From the NCBI RefSeq assembly GCF_000143965.1, contig NC_014365.1:1143501-1207500 (forward strand): a DNA stretch of 64,000 nt. Direction: 5' to 3'. Made by a program: the position numbers and the translations under genes. Shown here piece after piece: positions 26,268 to 34,968 of the stretch. The stretch is from Desulfarculus baarsii DSM 2075 (GTDB taxonomy: Bacteria > Desulfobacterota > Desulfarculia > Desulfarculales > Desulfarculaceae). The notes under the pieces were generated by a model. It did no database searches and had not been told where the DNA came from. It worked only from the letters and a program-made list of their open reading frames with translations. Position 1 is the stretch's first letter, and each line of letters starts with the position of its first letter.

Positions 26268-27856
26268 GCCGCGTAGCTGATCCAGCGCCAGCGCACGCCG
26301 CCGGGCTCGTCGGCCCGTTGGATCGTCTGATGACGCAGGTTGTGCTCGAGGGCGTCTTGCACCTCGGCCTCGCTGAACTTGAGCCTGGCCGCGAAACGTT
26401 TGGCCAGGGTCGCCAGGCCGTCGGCGTTGTCGGCGGCCAGATCGCCTGTCGCCACGAAGCCGTCGGTTTCCAGCATGCGGCCCATCATGATGTCGTGGGT
26501 GGCGCAGATGCGGTCCAGGCCCAGGACTTGGGCGGCCTCGTCCTGGCTGGCCTGGCCGGCCTGGAGCTTGCGCTTCATCTCGCCCAGGGCGGCGACGTAT
26601 TCCTTGTCGTAGCGGATGACCACCTCGTCTAGCATCTCGCGGGGGGCTTGGGCGGTCTGGACGATGGCCCGGTTGGCGTGATAATCGGCCCAGTTGTCGG
26701 TCAGGAGGGTCAGGCCGTATTCGTCGATGCGCTCCAGCACCTCGGTGCCTGGGAAGGGGGCCAGCAGGTGGAAGCCGTAGAGGCAGCCAAGCTCGGCCAG
26801 CGAGTCGGCGAACTCCTGGGTTTGGCGCAGGGTCTGGGGGGTCTCGCCGGGCAGACCCAGGATGAACGAGGCGTGGGGCAGCAGGCCGGCCTCGGCGGTC
26901 ATGGCCACGGCCTTGGTGACCTGGTCGAGGCTGATGCCCTTTTTGATGCGCTTCATGATCTCGGGGTTGCCGGTCTCGACGCCAAAGCTCACCGCCGTGC
27001 AGCCGGCCTTTTTCATGGCCCGCAGGACCTCGGGCGAGACGGTGTCGACGCGGGCGAAGGATGTCCATTTGTAGTCGATGCCCCGGGCGATGATCTCCTC
27101 GCAGATGGGGATGCAGTGTTTTTTGTTGGCCGTGAACAGGTCGTCGGCGATGTTGATCTGATGAAAGCCCAGTTTGGTCAGGCTTTCGAACTCGTCGACC
27201 ACGCGCTTGGTGGAGTGATAGCGCACCTTGGAGCCGACCATCTTGCGGCCCACGCAAAAGATGCACTGGAACGGACAGCCCCGGCTGGTGGTCATGCTGA
27301 TGGGCATGCCGATGGCCCGGTAGCGGCCCAGGGGGATGTGCCGGCGGGCCGGGATGGGCAGGGTGTCCACGTCGGCGATGTGGGGCCGGGCGGCGGTGCG
27401 TAGCGGACCATGGGGCCCGCGCACGACCAGGCCGGCCACTTGGGCCAGGTCCGCGCCGGTTTCGATGGCTCTGGTCAGTTCGACGATGGTCAGCTCGCCT
27501 TCGCCGACGACGACCACATCGACCTGGGGCGTTTCGAGCAGAGTCGGCTCGGCGCGGAAGGTGGCGTGGGGCCCGCCCAGGACGGTGACCACCTCGGGGT
27601 CGATGGCCTTGGCGTCGGCCATGACCTGGGCCGCGTCGGGGAAGGTCATCGAGACGGCGGTCACGCCGATCATGCGCGGCTGAAAGCGCTCCATGGCCCC
27701 TTGCAGGGCCTGCTTGGAATAAGGGTAGACCACGTAGTCGAGCATCTGGACCTCGTGGCCGGCCCGCTCCAGGGCCCCGGCCAGAAAGGCCAGGCCCAGC
27801 GGCGGCGAGGGGGTCTCGGAGATGGGGTAGTAGGGGTTGATCAACGTAACGCGCAT
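26264..27856 (-). CDS. B12-binding-type radical SAM protein
   Basis: A 530-residue protein with an N-terminal B12-binding-like domain (VTLINPYYP to about residue 130, including VLGGPHATFR) and a radical SAM core with Cys194-x3-Cys198-x2-Cys201 (GCPFQCIFC). It also has SFGVETGNPEIMKRIKKGI, a usual strand of this class. ATG 27856 has GGAAG upstream; GTG 27868 is an alternative. It belongs to the large BchE-like group with many unknown substrates. The coupling to sfsA does not yet explain its role. Confidence 0.8.
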   Translation of the reverse strand: MRVTLINPYYPISETPSPPLGLAFLAGALERAGHEVQMLDYVVYPYSKQALQGAMERFQPRMIGVTAVSMTFPDAAQVMADAKAIDPEVVTVLGGPHATFRAEPTLLETPQVDVVVVGEGELTIVELTRAIETGADLAQVAGLVVRGPHGPLRTAARPHIADVDTLPIPARRHIPLGRYRAIGMPISMTTSRGCPFQCIFCVGRKMVGSKVRYHSTKRVVDEFESLTKLGFHQINIADDLFTANKKHCIPICEEIIARGIDYKWTSFARVDTVSPEVLRAMKKAGCTAVSFGVETGNPEIMKRIKKGISLDQVTKAVAMTAEAGLLPHASFILGLPGETPQTLRQTQEFADSLAELGCLYGFHLLAPFPGTEVLERIDEYGLTLLTDNWADYHANRAIVQTAQAPREMLDEVVIRYDKEYVAALGEMKRKLQAGQASQDEAAQVLGLDRICATHDIMMGRMLETDGFVATGDLAADNADGLATLAKRFAARLKFSEAEVQDALEHNLRHQTIQRADEPGGVRWRWISYAA

Positions 27857-28041
27857 GTTGTCTTCCACAACCCGGCGAGGAAGCCTGATCCTCGGGAAAG
27901 GGCGCGGGCGCCAAAGGCCCGCGTGGTTGTTTTATCGCGGCGGCGGCCATGGGCACTGGACAGCCGGCCGGCCGTGGTGATAGCCTTCTGGCGGCCCGGC
28001 CACGGGCCCATCGCCCACCCAGCAACAGCGGAGCGCGGACA
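27857..28041. other. Divergent intergenic region
   Basis: Between the radical SAM gene and a plus-strand methyltransferase. It holds CGCGGGC/GCCCGCG hairpin arms near 27902-27922 followed by TGGTTGTTTT, and a CCGTGG/CCACGG pair further on. No convincing -35/-10 pair is visible on either strand. Confidence 0.35.
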
Positions 28042-28686
28042 ATGACTTTCGACCCCGGCATCATCAGCGGCGTGCGGGGCTTCATGGACGACGACGAGGC
28101 CAAGCGCCTGCACCTGATCGCCATCGAGGCCAGCAAACTGGGCCCCTGCCTGGAGGTGGGCAGCTACTGCGGCAAATCGACGATCTGCCTGGGCCTGGCC
28201 TGCCGGCAAAACGGCGGCGTGCTTTTCGCCCTCGATCACCACCGCGGCAACGAGGAGCAGCAGCCGGGCCAGGAATACTTCGACCCAGAGACCTTTGACC
28301 AGCGCTCCGGGCGCATCGACACCTTCGGCGAGTTCCGGGCCAACATCGAGGCCGCCGGCCTGACCGACACCGTCGCGCCCCTGGTCTGCCCCTCGGCCGT
28401 GGCCGCCCGCCAGTGGGCCACGCCGCTGGGGTTGGTCTTTATCGACGGCGGTCACTCGCTGGAGGCGGCCTACCGCGATTATATCAATTGGTCGCGTCAC
28501 CTGCGGCCGGGCGGCTATCTGCTCTTCCACGACATTTTCGAAAACCCGGCCGAGGGCGGCCAAGCGCCGTATCTGGTCTATCAGATGGCCATGGCCTCGC
28601 GCCAGTTCGAGGAACTGGAACGCACCAAGTCGCTGCGCGTGCTGCGCCGCCTGCCCTGCGAGGCCACGCCGCCGATCGGCCTCTAG
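28042..28686 (+). CDS. Class I methyltransferase (Methyltransf_24 type)
   Basis: A 214-residue methyltransferase with motif I LEVGSYCGKSTICLGLA near residue 37, motif II LFALDHHRG, and GLVFIDGGHSLEAAYRDY near residue 130, the hallmark of the cephalosporin-hydroxylase/macrocin-O-methyltransferase-like group. Such enzymes often methylate sugars or small molecules. ATG 28042 has weak GGAG-like context. Its TAG shares CTAG with the stop of the convergent gene. Confidence 0.8.
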   Translation: MTFDPGIISGVRGFMDDDEAKRLHLIAIEASKLGPCLEVGSYCGKSTICLGLACRQNGGVLFALDHHRGNEEQQPGQEYFDPETFDQRSGRIDTFGEFRANIEAAGLTDTVAPLVCPSAVAARQWATPLGLVFIDGGHSLEAAYRDYINWSRHLRPGGYLLFHDIFENPAEGGQAPYLVYQMAMASRQFEELERTKSLRVLRRLPCEATPPIGL

Positions 28687-29708
28687 GCCGGCTGATGGCA
28701 AAACAGCCGACAGGCCGGCGATAGTTCGTAGAGCATGTCGGCGGCCAGCAGCACGGCCGCGCCGGTCCAGGTCGTCTTTTCCTGGGTGTAGATCACCCGC
28801 TCGGGCAGGGCCAGGCCGGTCCAATAAGCGCCGTCGTCGTATTTGTTGTCCTGGATCCAGCGCAGGATCGTCTCGGCCTCCAGGTAGCTGCCCATGGCCG
28901 CCAGGGCCATGACCAGTTCGGATGTCTCGGCCATGGTCACCCAGGGCCGATCGGAGACGCAACGCGCCCCCCAGCCCTTCATGACGTAGGTCTCCCAGCC
29001 CTGCTCCAGGCGGCGCTGGGCCTCGGCCCCGGTGATCACCCCGCAGAGCACCGGATAGTACCAGTCCATGGAAAAGCGCGCCTTGCTCTGGTCGAAGACC
29101 ATCGGCCGCTTTTTGATGGCCCGGGCCAGGGCCTCCATGGCCTCGCCCCACTGGGGCCGCGACAGGCCCAGCAACCCGGCCAGGCTGATGGCCGCGGCCA
29201 GGCTTTTGTGGATCGAGCTGCAACCGGTGAGCAAAATCGACTGATCGATGCTGCCGTCGGGACGCTTGGCCCAATAAAAAGCGCCGTGGGGCTCGCGCAT
29301 GGTCATGGCGAACTCCATGGCTTTTTCCACGGTGGGCCACATGCGCCGCACGAAGCCAAGGTCGCCGGTGCACAGGAATTGGTGCAGCACGCCCACGGCG
29401 ATGTAGGTGACCATGTTGGTGTCTTTGAAAGAGCCCTCGTCGCGGCGGCCGTCGCGATACTGCGACCACCAGCTGCCGTCTTGCATCTGGCTTTCGGCCA
29501 GCCACTCGTAGGCCTTTTGCGCGGCCTGAAGCTGGCCGCCCACGGCCAGGCCCATGGCGCTTTCGACGTGATCCCACGGATCGGTGAAGCCGCCCTCGGA
29601 CCAGGGGATCTCGCCCCATGGGCGCTGCACGGCCAGGATGTAGCTGGTGGTCTGGGCCACGTCTATTTCGGCCGGCTGATAGCTGGTCGCGGCGGCGAGT
29701 TTGTTCAT
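28683..29708 (-). CDS. Alpha/alpha-toroid (prenyltransferase-like) protein
   Basis: A 341-residue helical-repeat protein with QMQDGSWWSQYRDGR near residue 78, DPWDHVESAMGLAV near residue 43, and KYDDGAYWTGLA near residue 295. These DG-x-W/Y repeats are seen in squalene cyclase and protein-prenyltransferase-type toroids and in unsaturated glucuronyl hydrolase-like folds. Its ATG overlaps the preceding methyltransferase stop as ATGA. It is the promoter-distal gene of a GT4-methyltransferase-toroid run, so a glycan or lipid-carrier role is suggested. No DDxD-type catalytic motif is visible. Confidence 0.65.
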   Translation of the reverse strand: MNKLAAATSYQPAEIDVAQTTSYILAVQRPWGEIPWSEGGFTDPWDHVESAMGLAVGGQLQAAQKAYEWLAESQMQDGSWWSQYRDGRRDEGSFKDTNMVTYIAVGVLHQFLCTGDLGFVRRMWPTVEKAMEFAMTMREPHGAFYWAKRPDGSIDQSILLTGCSSIHKSLAAAISLAGLLGLSRPQWGEAMEALARAIKKRPMVFDQSKARFSMDWYYPVLCGVITGAEAQRRLEQGWETYVMKGWGARCVSDRPWVTMAETSELVMALAAMGSYLEAETILRWIQDNKYDDGAYWTGLALPERVIYTQEKTTWTGAAVLLAADMLYELSPACRLFCHQPA

Positions 29709-30409
29709 TTGTTCTTCACCGAGTAGATCACCGTGCTTTTGCCGATGATGGGGTTCAGCGCCCGTTCCAAAAATCGCGTGAGCGCCGGTTTTTTCATCAT
29801 GTCCCAGACCAGCAGGCGGTGGTAAAGCTTGACCAGCCGCGACGAATCGTTGTCGGGCCCGACCAGGCACTTGAGCCACCAATAGGGCGCGTGCAGCCCG
29901 TGGGCGCGGCCCACACGCCACTTGCTGGCCCCGGCGGCGGCGATCATGGCCAAAAGCTGATCCTTGCGATAGATGCGCACATGCCCGCCGGCGCACTGGT
30001 GGTAGTCCTTGGACAGGGCCCAGCAGATGCGCTCGGGAAACCACGAGGGCACGCTAACCACCAGGTTTTTGCCCGGCTTGAGCACGCGCACCAGCTCTTT
30101 CAGGGCGTGCTCGTGGGCCGGCACGTGCTCCAAAACCTCGGAGCATATTACCAGATCGAAGTGGTTGTCGGGGAAGGGAAGATTGGTGATGTCGGCCACC
30201 AGCGTGCCGCAGCGGCCCTTGATCCAGGCTCGGTTCTGCTCCAGGCGTTGATCGGCCTGGCGCACGTCGTCGAAGCACAGGTCCAGGCCCACCGAGCAGA
30301 CGTTTTCGTGCATGGCCGCCGCGCAGGTGTGGCGGCCCGAGCCGCAGCCCACGTCGAGGACTTTGTCATCGGGCGCTGGTTTGACCAGGCTGAAGTCTAC
30401 GGTGTTCAC
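29705..30409 (-). CDS. Class I SAM-dependent methyltransferase
   Basis: A 234-residue enzyme with KVLDVGCGSGRHTCAA at residue 16, SVGLDL, DLVICSEVLEHVPAHEHAL near residue 87, and VRVLKPGKNLVVSVP. These are the canonical motifs of UbiE/Methyltransf_11 proteins. GTG 30409 with AAGGAAA upstream overlaps the glycosyltransferase by 44 bases. The C-terminal 70 residues (YWWLKCLVGPD onward) are characteristic of no family I know. Together with its neighbours it suggests modification of a lipid-linked sugar. Confidence 0.78.
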   Translation of the reverse strand: MNTVDFSLVKPAPDDKVLDVGCGSGRHTCAAAMHENVCSVGLDLCFDDVRQADQRLEQNRAWIKGRCGTLVADITNLPFPDNHFDLVICSEVLEHVPAHEHALKELVRVLKPGKNLVVSVPSWFPERICWALSKDYHQCAGGHVRIYRKDQLLAMIAAAGASKWRVGRAHGLHAPYWWLKCLVGPDNDSSRLVKLYHRLLVWDMMKKPALTRFLERALNPIIGKSTVIYSVKNK

Positions 30410-31643
30410 GTATGGTTTCCTTGTAGGCGTCCACGGTTTTCCGGGCGGCGACGCGCCAGGTGAACTGCCCGTGCACCCGCTCGAAGCCCTTGCGGCCCAG
30501 TTGGGCGGCCTTGGCGGGGTTGTCCAGCAGATCGACGATGGCCGCGGCCAGGGCCTCGGCGTCGGCCGGCGGCACCAGCACGCCGGCGTCGCCGACAACT
30601 TCGGGCAGGGCCCCGCCGGTGGTGCTGATCACCGGCAGGCCGCAGGCCATGGCCTCGCCGGCCGGCAGGCCGAAGCCTTCGTAGAGCGAGGGCGCCACGG
30701 CCACCGAGGCCATGGCGTATTGGCGCAGAAACTCGTCGTCGTCGATGCGGCCGGTGAAAGTGACGATGCGGCCCAAATCCAGTTCGCGCACCAGGCGCTC
30801 GACCACGCCCTTTTCCTTGGGCTTGCCCACCACCGTCAGCTCCACCGGCGCGCTCTGGGCCACGCGGTGCACGGCGTGCAGCAAATAATACAACCCTTTG
30901 AGCGGCGTGTCGGCGCTGTTGGTGACGATCAGGCGGCGCGGCCGGCGCTGGACGCCCTCCAGCGGGCGAAAGTGCTCGACATCGATGCCGTTTGGCGCCA
31001 CGCGAAACTTGCGGCGATCGACGCCGAACTCGCGGGCGATGTCGTCGGCGGCGAACTCGGAGACGGTGATGATGTTGGAAAATTTGCGCGCCACCCTTTT
31101 TTGCATGCCCACGAACGAATACCAGCGCATGTTCTTGAGCTTTTTCCACGGCGAGCGCACCGATTGCACGGCTATGCGCCGATCGACGGTGATGGGGTGG
31201 TGGATGGTGATGGTGGTGGGCGCGTAGCGGTTCATGCGCCAGATGCCGTGGGAAAGACACTGGTTGTCGTGGATGACGTCAAAGTCGCGGCGGCGGGCTT
31301 TGATGTATTTCAGCGCCCGCAGGCCAAAGGTGTAGGGCTCGGGAAAGCCCATGGTGGTGGTGCCGATCCACTCGATGTAGTTGATCGGGTCGTATAGCTC
31401 GCCGATGCGCGGCGTGCGAAAGGGGTCTTCGGGGTTGTAGAGATCCAGGCAGGGGATCGAATGCAGGGCCACGCCGTCGTCCAGGTGTGGCCCCGGCGGC
31501 CCGGCCACCACCTCCACGTGGTGGCCCAGATCCTTTAACGCCTTGCTGAGGTATTTGATATAGACCCCTTGGCCGCCGCTGTGGGGGTTGCTGCGATAGC
31601 TGAGCAGACAGATTCTCAGCGGGCGATCCAGATCGGAGCCCAT
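30366..31643 (-). CDS. Family 4 glycosyltransferase
   Basis: A 425-residue GT-B retaining transferase. SNPHSGGQGVYIKYL near residue 20 is the glycine-rich acceptor loop, and SLYEGFGLPAGEAMACGLPVI near residue 320 is the E-x7-E donor-binding motif; PNGIDVEHF is also typical. I chose ATG 31643 because GGGAGGG lies upstream and a TTGACA/TACACA promoter overlaps the alternative ATG at 31694. It starts the three-gene minus-strand run. Confidence 0.85.
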   Translation of the reverse strand: MGSDLDRPLRICLLSYRSNPHSGGQGVYIKYLSKALKDLGHHVEVVAGPPGPHLDDGVALHSIPCLDLYNPEDPFRTPRIGELYDPINYIEWIGTTTMGFPEPYTFGLRALKYIKARRRDFDVIHDNQCLSHGIWRMNRYAPTTITIHHPITVDRRIAVQSVRSPWKKLKNMRWYSFVGMQKRVARKFSNIITVSEFAADDIAREFGVDRRKFRVAPNGIDVEHFRPLEGVQRRPRRLIVTNSADTPLKGLYYLLHAVHRVAQSAPVELTVVGKPKEKGVVERLVRELDLGRIVTFTGRIDDDEFLRQYAMASVAVAPSLYEGFGLPAGEAMACGLPVISTTGGALPEVVGDAGVLVPPADAEALAAAIVDLLDNPAKAAQLGRKGFERVHGQFTWRVAARKTVDAYKETIREHRRLQPGQTSAR

Positions 31644-31693
31644 GGGGCCGGCCCTCCCGATGGTGTTTGGCGCTTTGTGAAATGTAACGGACA

Positions 31694-31722
31694 TGTGTAG
31701 ATCGATTCCGCGGCCATGTCAA
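31694..31722 (-). promoter_or_regulatory. Predicted promoter of the GT4 operon
   Basis: On the minus strand a consensus TTGACA (31717-31722) is 17 bases from TACACA (31694-31699). This position rules out ATG 31694 as the start of the glycosyltransferase and supports ATG 31643. Confidence 0.55.
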
Positions 31723-31830
31723 ATTAATTAGGTCGACGCCGTCGAAGGGCCGCGCTTCGGCGCGGGCGGTGGGGATAATTGATTTTGCATGGCGCGCCGC
31801 CTCGCGGGGCGGACGTGGCTTGACGCCCGG

Positions 31831-32727
31831 TCAGCGGCGGAGCGCCGAGCGCCCGGCGAAAGGCAGGCGGATGAAATGCAGCATGCACAGGGAAGCGAAC
31901 CTGATGCCCAGTAGGGATATCACGAAAGGCGCGGCGATGGCCCCGACGCCGTTGGAGTGCTTGCGATAAAAAATGTAGCTGCTCTTGTGGAAATTCCACA
32001 GCGAAGCTATGTTGCGCGATTTGCGGCTGCCGCCGACCTTGTGGACGATGGAGTCGTGGGGGTAGTAATAGACCTTCCAGCCGCTGGCCCACAGACGTTT
32101 GCACAGGTCGGCGTCTTCCCAGAACAAAAAGAAGTCCTCGTCCATCATGCCGGCCTCCTCGAAGGCCTGGCGGCGGGCGACGATGGCCGCCAAACTGACC
32201 CAATCCACCGCCGTGGGCTGGCAGAACTCGCAGCCCTGGGTCAGGACGTTCCTGGCCGTGAAGCGGTTGTTGGGAAACAGCCGCGACAACAACGACGAGC
32301 GCCCGAAAAGCCCGGTCAGGGCCGAGGGGAAGGCTCGGGCCGAGCCCTGCACCGTGCCGTCGAGATTGAGGATCTTTGGCCCCACCGCCCCGGCCTGCGG
32401 GTTGTCGCGCAGCCATTGCAGGCAGTTGTCGAGGCAGCGGCCGTCGATGACGCTGTCGGGGTTGATCATGGCGATGAACGGCGCGTCACCGCGACGGACG
32501 GCTTGGTTGATGGCCCCGCCCAGGCCGATGTTTTTTTTGTTGATCTGCAACTCGACCGCGGGGAAGGCCTCGGCGATGCGCCGGGGCGCGTCCTTGGAGG
32601 CGTTGTCTTGCACGAAAATCCGCAGGCGCGCCCGGCAGGGGTTTTCCGCCAGCGAGCGCAGGCAGGCGATCAGATCATCGGTGCTGTTGTAATTGACAAA
32701 AATTATGTCCAGATCGAAGGCGCTCAA
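31831..32727 (-). CDS. Family 2 glycosyltransferase, rhamnosyltransferase-like
   Basis: A 298-residue GT-A enzyme with DIIFVNYNSTDDLIACL at residue 7, VQDNASKD, NIGLGGAINQAV, the metal site MINPDSVID, and FFLFWEDADLCKRL near residue 195. The last motif is typical of WbbL-type rhamnosyltransferases. A hydrophobic helix near the C-terminus (IAAPFVISLLGIRFASL) may hold it at the membrane. TTG 32727 has GGGAGAGG upstream. It lies upstream of the GT4 operon but has its own gap of about 190 bases before it. Confidence 0.78.
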   Translation of the reverse strand: MSAFDLDIIFVNYNSTDDLIACLRSLAENPCRARLRIFVQDNASKDAPRRIAEAFPAVELQINKKNIGLGGAINQAVRRGDAPFIAMINPDSVIDGRCLDNCLQWLRDNPQAGAVGPKILNLDGTVQGSARAFPSALTGLFGRSSLLSRLFPNNRFTARNVLTQGCEFCQPTAVDWVSLAAIVARRQAFEEAGMMDEDFFLFWEDADLCKRLWASGWKVYYYPHDSIVHKVGGSRKSRNIASLWNFHKSSYIFYRKHSNGVGAIAAPFVISLLGIRFASLCMLHFIRLPFAGRSALRR

Positions 32728-33144
32728 CCGGCCTCTCCCGTCGGCGTGATAATGCGGCTGCTCGTTGCTTGCCCAAATTGCCGCGCGCCCAAGGCGTCGG
32801 GGCCATGCGACGAGAATCGGGCGGCCGGGCTTGTTGAGCGCTCGTGGTCGACACGGGCGAAAAAAATGAAGCGGCGCGCCGCGGCGGCCGGTCGAAAAAG
32901 CGAATCCATGGCAAAGTCAACTTTCATTTTGCATGCTTCCGCCGGCGCGCCCTCGGCCGTGGTGTTGGGCGTTCGGCGGTGGCCTGGCGGTCGACGTCAG
33001 CGTAAAAACACCGGCGCGGCGCGCATGCGCGGTCGGCCTGGCCGCGTTTCGGGCCGGCGGCTGACGTCATCGGCTACAACAGGATAATATGATTACAGAT
33101 TCGTGAGGGTTTGTCCATAGTTTTGTCGCCCTGGCGTGGCAACG
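32728..33144. other. Intergenic region without a convincing gene
   Basis: About 420 bases. The left part is GC-rich and shows only weakly coding frames. Near 33060-33110 there is a TGACGTCA palindrome followed by an AT-rich patch (GATAATATGATTAC) that could be a promoter on either strand, but no gene lies at a suitable distance on the plus strand. Confidence 0.4.
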
Positions 33145-33174
33145 AAAACGGCGGGAGGATCGCTCCTCCCGCCG
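33145..33174 (-). terminator. Rho-independent terminator of abfD
   Basis: An 11-pair perfect stem, CGGCGGGAGGA (33149-33159) with TCCTCCCGCCG (33164-33174) and a four-base loop, is followed on the minus strand by TTTTCGTT. It lies 36 bases past the abfD stop. Confidence 0.8.
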
Positions 33175-33210
33175 CAAAATTCGCCTGGCCCCGCCGAGCG
33201 GGGCGCGCGG

Positions 33211-34686
33211 CTATTTCTTGCCGCCGGTGGTCATGCCGGCCAGGTTGCGCACGATGTCCTTGCGGGCCTTGATGTCATACTGCGAAACGATGGCGATCTG
33301 CTCCATGATCGGCGAGCCGCCGCCGTGGAAGCTGCCGTAGGTGATGCTGCCGTTGAGGTTGGAGCAGGTGATGTCGCCGAAGTAGAGCCAGAACTTGATC
33401 TGGTCCTCGACCGAGACCTTGGACTGGCGGTTGATGTACTTCTCCAAAAACGGCTTGACCTCTTCGTTGGTCAGCTCTTGCTCGAAGGGGAAGGTGGAGG
33501 GCACGCCGCCGGCGATGTCGCACAGAAGCTCTTGCTCGTGGAAAACCGCCTCGCCGGTCAGGCAGCGGCCCACGTTGGCGTAGACCGAATCGGGGAAAAA
33601 GCCGCCGGGGCCGTAGGGCGCCTTGCCCAGGCCGGGGATGTTGATCTGGGTGCTGCCCAGCGACGAGGCCGTGAAGCCGGCGGCGTAGCCAAGCTCGGAG
33701 ACCTTGACGAACTCGGCGAGCATGCCGCGCACGTGGGAGGTCTTCTCGATGCCGTTGATCTCGGCGGCCATGGCGGCCATGCCCAGCAACACGTCGCCGA
33801 TGGCCGGCTTGCAACCCGAGTAGCTGTGGCGGTGGAACAGGGCGAAGAGCAGGGCGCAGAGGCCGCCGTGCTGGTGCTCGCCGGCCAGGAAGACCCGCTC
33901 CCAGGGCACGAAGACGTCGTCGAAGACCACGTAGGAATCGACCACGCCCCAGTCGAAGCCGCGCTTGAACTGCTTGCGGTTGCGCATGAAGTGGGGGTGC
34001 AGCACCTGCTTGACGCCCTCGTGGTCGGCCGGCACGGCGAAGGCCACGGCGTAGTCGGCCTCATCGGGGCCCAGGCTGCGGGTGGGCACGACCAGGATCT
34101 CGTCGGCCACGGCGGCCTGGGTGATGTGCACCTTGCAGCCGCGCACGACGATGCCGTCGGCCCGGCGCTCGACGATGTGCAGGTAGCTGTCGGGGTCGGG
34201 CTGCTGGGCCGGGCGCATCAGGCGGTGGCCCTTGACGTCGGTCTGGGCGCAGGAGCCGACCAGGTCGTTTTTCTGGAAGTTGGTCAGCCAGTTGATAAAA
34301 TTCTTGTGATACTCGGTGGCGCCGTTGTTGGACTTGTCGGCCTCGAAGGAGACGGCGTTGACGGCGTTGATGGCGTCGACGCCCATGCAGCGGCCAATGC
34401 AGAAACCGACCTTGCGGCAGAGGGTGCGCGTCATGTCCTGCTTGTCGTGCAGATCCTGGGTGCTCTGGTGGACGTGACAGAAGCGGTTGATCGTCTCGCC
34501 GGTCAGATGGGACTTGGCCGTGCAGAGGGGGGCCAGTTCGGGGTCTTGGGCCGCGTCGAAGGTGACGCCGATGACGTTGATGGGTTGCTCCAGGGCCTCG
34601 TGGTCCCGGCCGACCTTGTCGCCGCCAAAGTAAAGGTTGCGCTTGAGTTTGTTCAAGCCGTCAATGTATTGCTGCTTGGTCCGCAT
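33211..34686 (-). CDS. abfD: 4-hydroxybutyryl-CoA dehydratase / vinylacetyl-CoA delta-isomerase
   Basis: A 491-residue flavin/[4Fe-4S] enzyme. Its likely cluster ligands are Cys96 and Cys100 (CIGRC), His285 and Cys292 (HRHSYSGC), matching the spacing in the clostridial enzyme, where they are Cys99, Cys103, His292 and Cys299. It dehydrates 4-hydroxybutyryl-CoA to crotonyl-CoA through ketyl radical chemistry, in aminobutyrate fermentation or autotrophic CO2-fixation cycles. No CoA-transferase or semialdehyde reductase is adjacent. ATG 34686 follows GGGAGGA. A TetR gene diverges from it. Confidence 0.88.
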   Translation of the reverse strand: MRTKQQYIDGLNKLKRNLYFGGDKVGRDHEALEQPINVIGVTFDAAQDPELAPLCTAKSHLTGETINRFCHVHQSTQDLHDKQDMTRTLCRKVGFCIGRCMGVDAINAVNAVSFEADKSNNGATEYHKNFINWLTNFQKNDLVGSCAQTDVKGHRLMRPAQQPDPDSYLHIVERRADGIVVRGCKVHITQAAVADEILVVPTRSLGPDEADYAVAFAVPADHEGVKQVLHPHFMRNRKQFKRGFDWGVVDSYVVFDDVFVPWERVFLAGEHQHGGLCALLFALFHRHSYSGCKPAIGDVLLGMAAMAAEINGIEKTSHVRGMLAEFVKVSELGYAAGFTASSLGSTQINIPGLGKAPYGPGGFFPDSVYANVGRCLTGEAVFHEQELLCDIAGGVPSTFPFEQELTNEEVKPFLEKYINRQSKVSVEDQIKFWLYFGDITCSNLNGSITYGSFHGGGSPIMEQIAIVSQYDIKARKDIVRNLAGMTTGGKK

Positions 34687-34885
34687 TATTGGTCCTCCCT
34701 CGTAAACCGCGCCAGACCTGGCCTTCCGGTCGCCACGCTGGGCTCTTGGCATGATTTTTCGTCGTCATCGACTGAATGCGTCGTTTTGCGTGCGTTCATA
34801 TGTAGGAACAATATGACAGCACGCCTGTTTTTTCAACCTCATATGATAAATGAGCCAGAAATAAAGGCCGCTGTCAAGACAATGC

Positions 34886-34899
34886 TGTACAATCGTACA
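34886..34899. promoter_or_regulatory. TGTAC palindrome, candidate TetR operator
   Basis: TGTACAATCGTACA is a perfect two-arm palindrome (five-base arms, four-base centre). It contains a good plus-strand -10, TACAAT (34888-34893), so a repressor bound here would block tetR transcription and possibly the divergent abfD. A second weaker inverted pair, CTCAT-N7-ATGAG, is near 34838-34854. The whole 280-base gap is AT-rich compared with its surroundings. Confidence 0.5.
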
Positions 34900-34968
34900 A
34901 ATATCCGACGGTCGCGCCAAGGCTTTATGGCCGCGGCCCTTGGCGGCGCGCGCGAAATCGGCTAGCCT

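Noticed and set aside
25536-28136. One 866-residue minus-strand frame across sfsA and the radical SAM gene
   Set aside because: Only its last 243 residues match a protein family (SfsA). The rest is an out-of-frame reading of the radical SAM gene, rich in Arg/Pro/Gly as expected for a GC-rich shadow.
32724-32927. Small minus-strand frame of 67 residues upstream of the rhamnosyltransferase-like gene
   Set aside because: No ribosome-binding site, no hydrophobic or family pattern, and an overlap with the glycosyltransferase start.
33061-33072. TGACGTCA palindrome
   Set aside because: A short palindrome is expected by chance at this scale, and no gene lies at a promoter distance that would need it.
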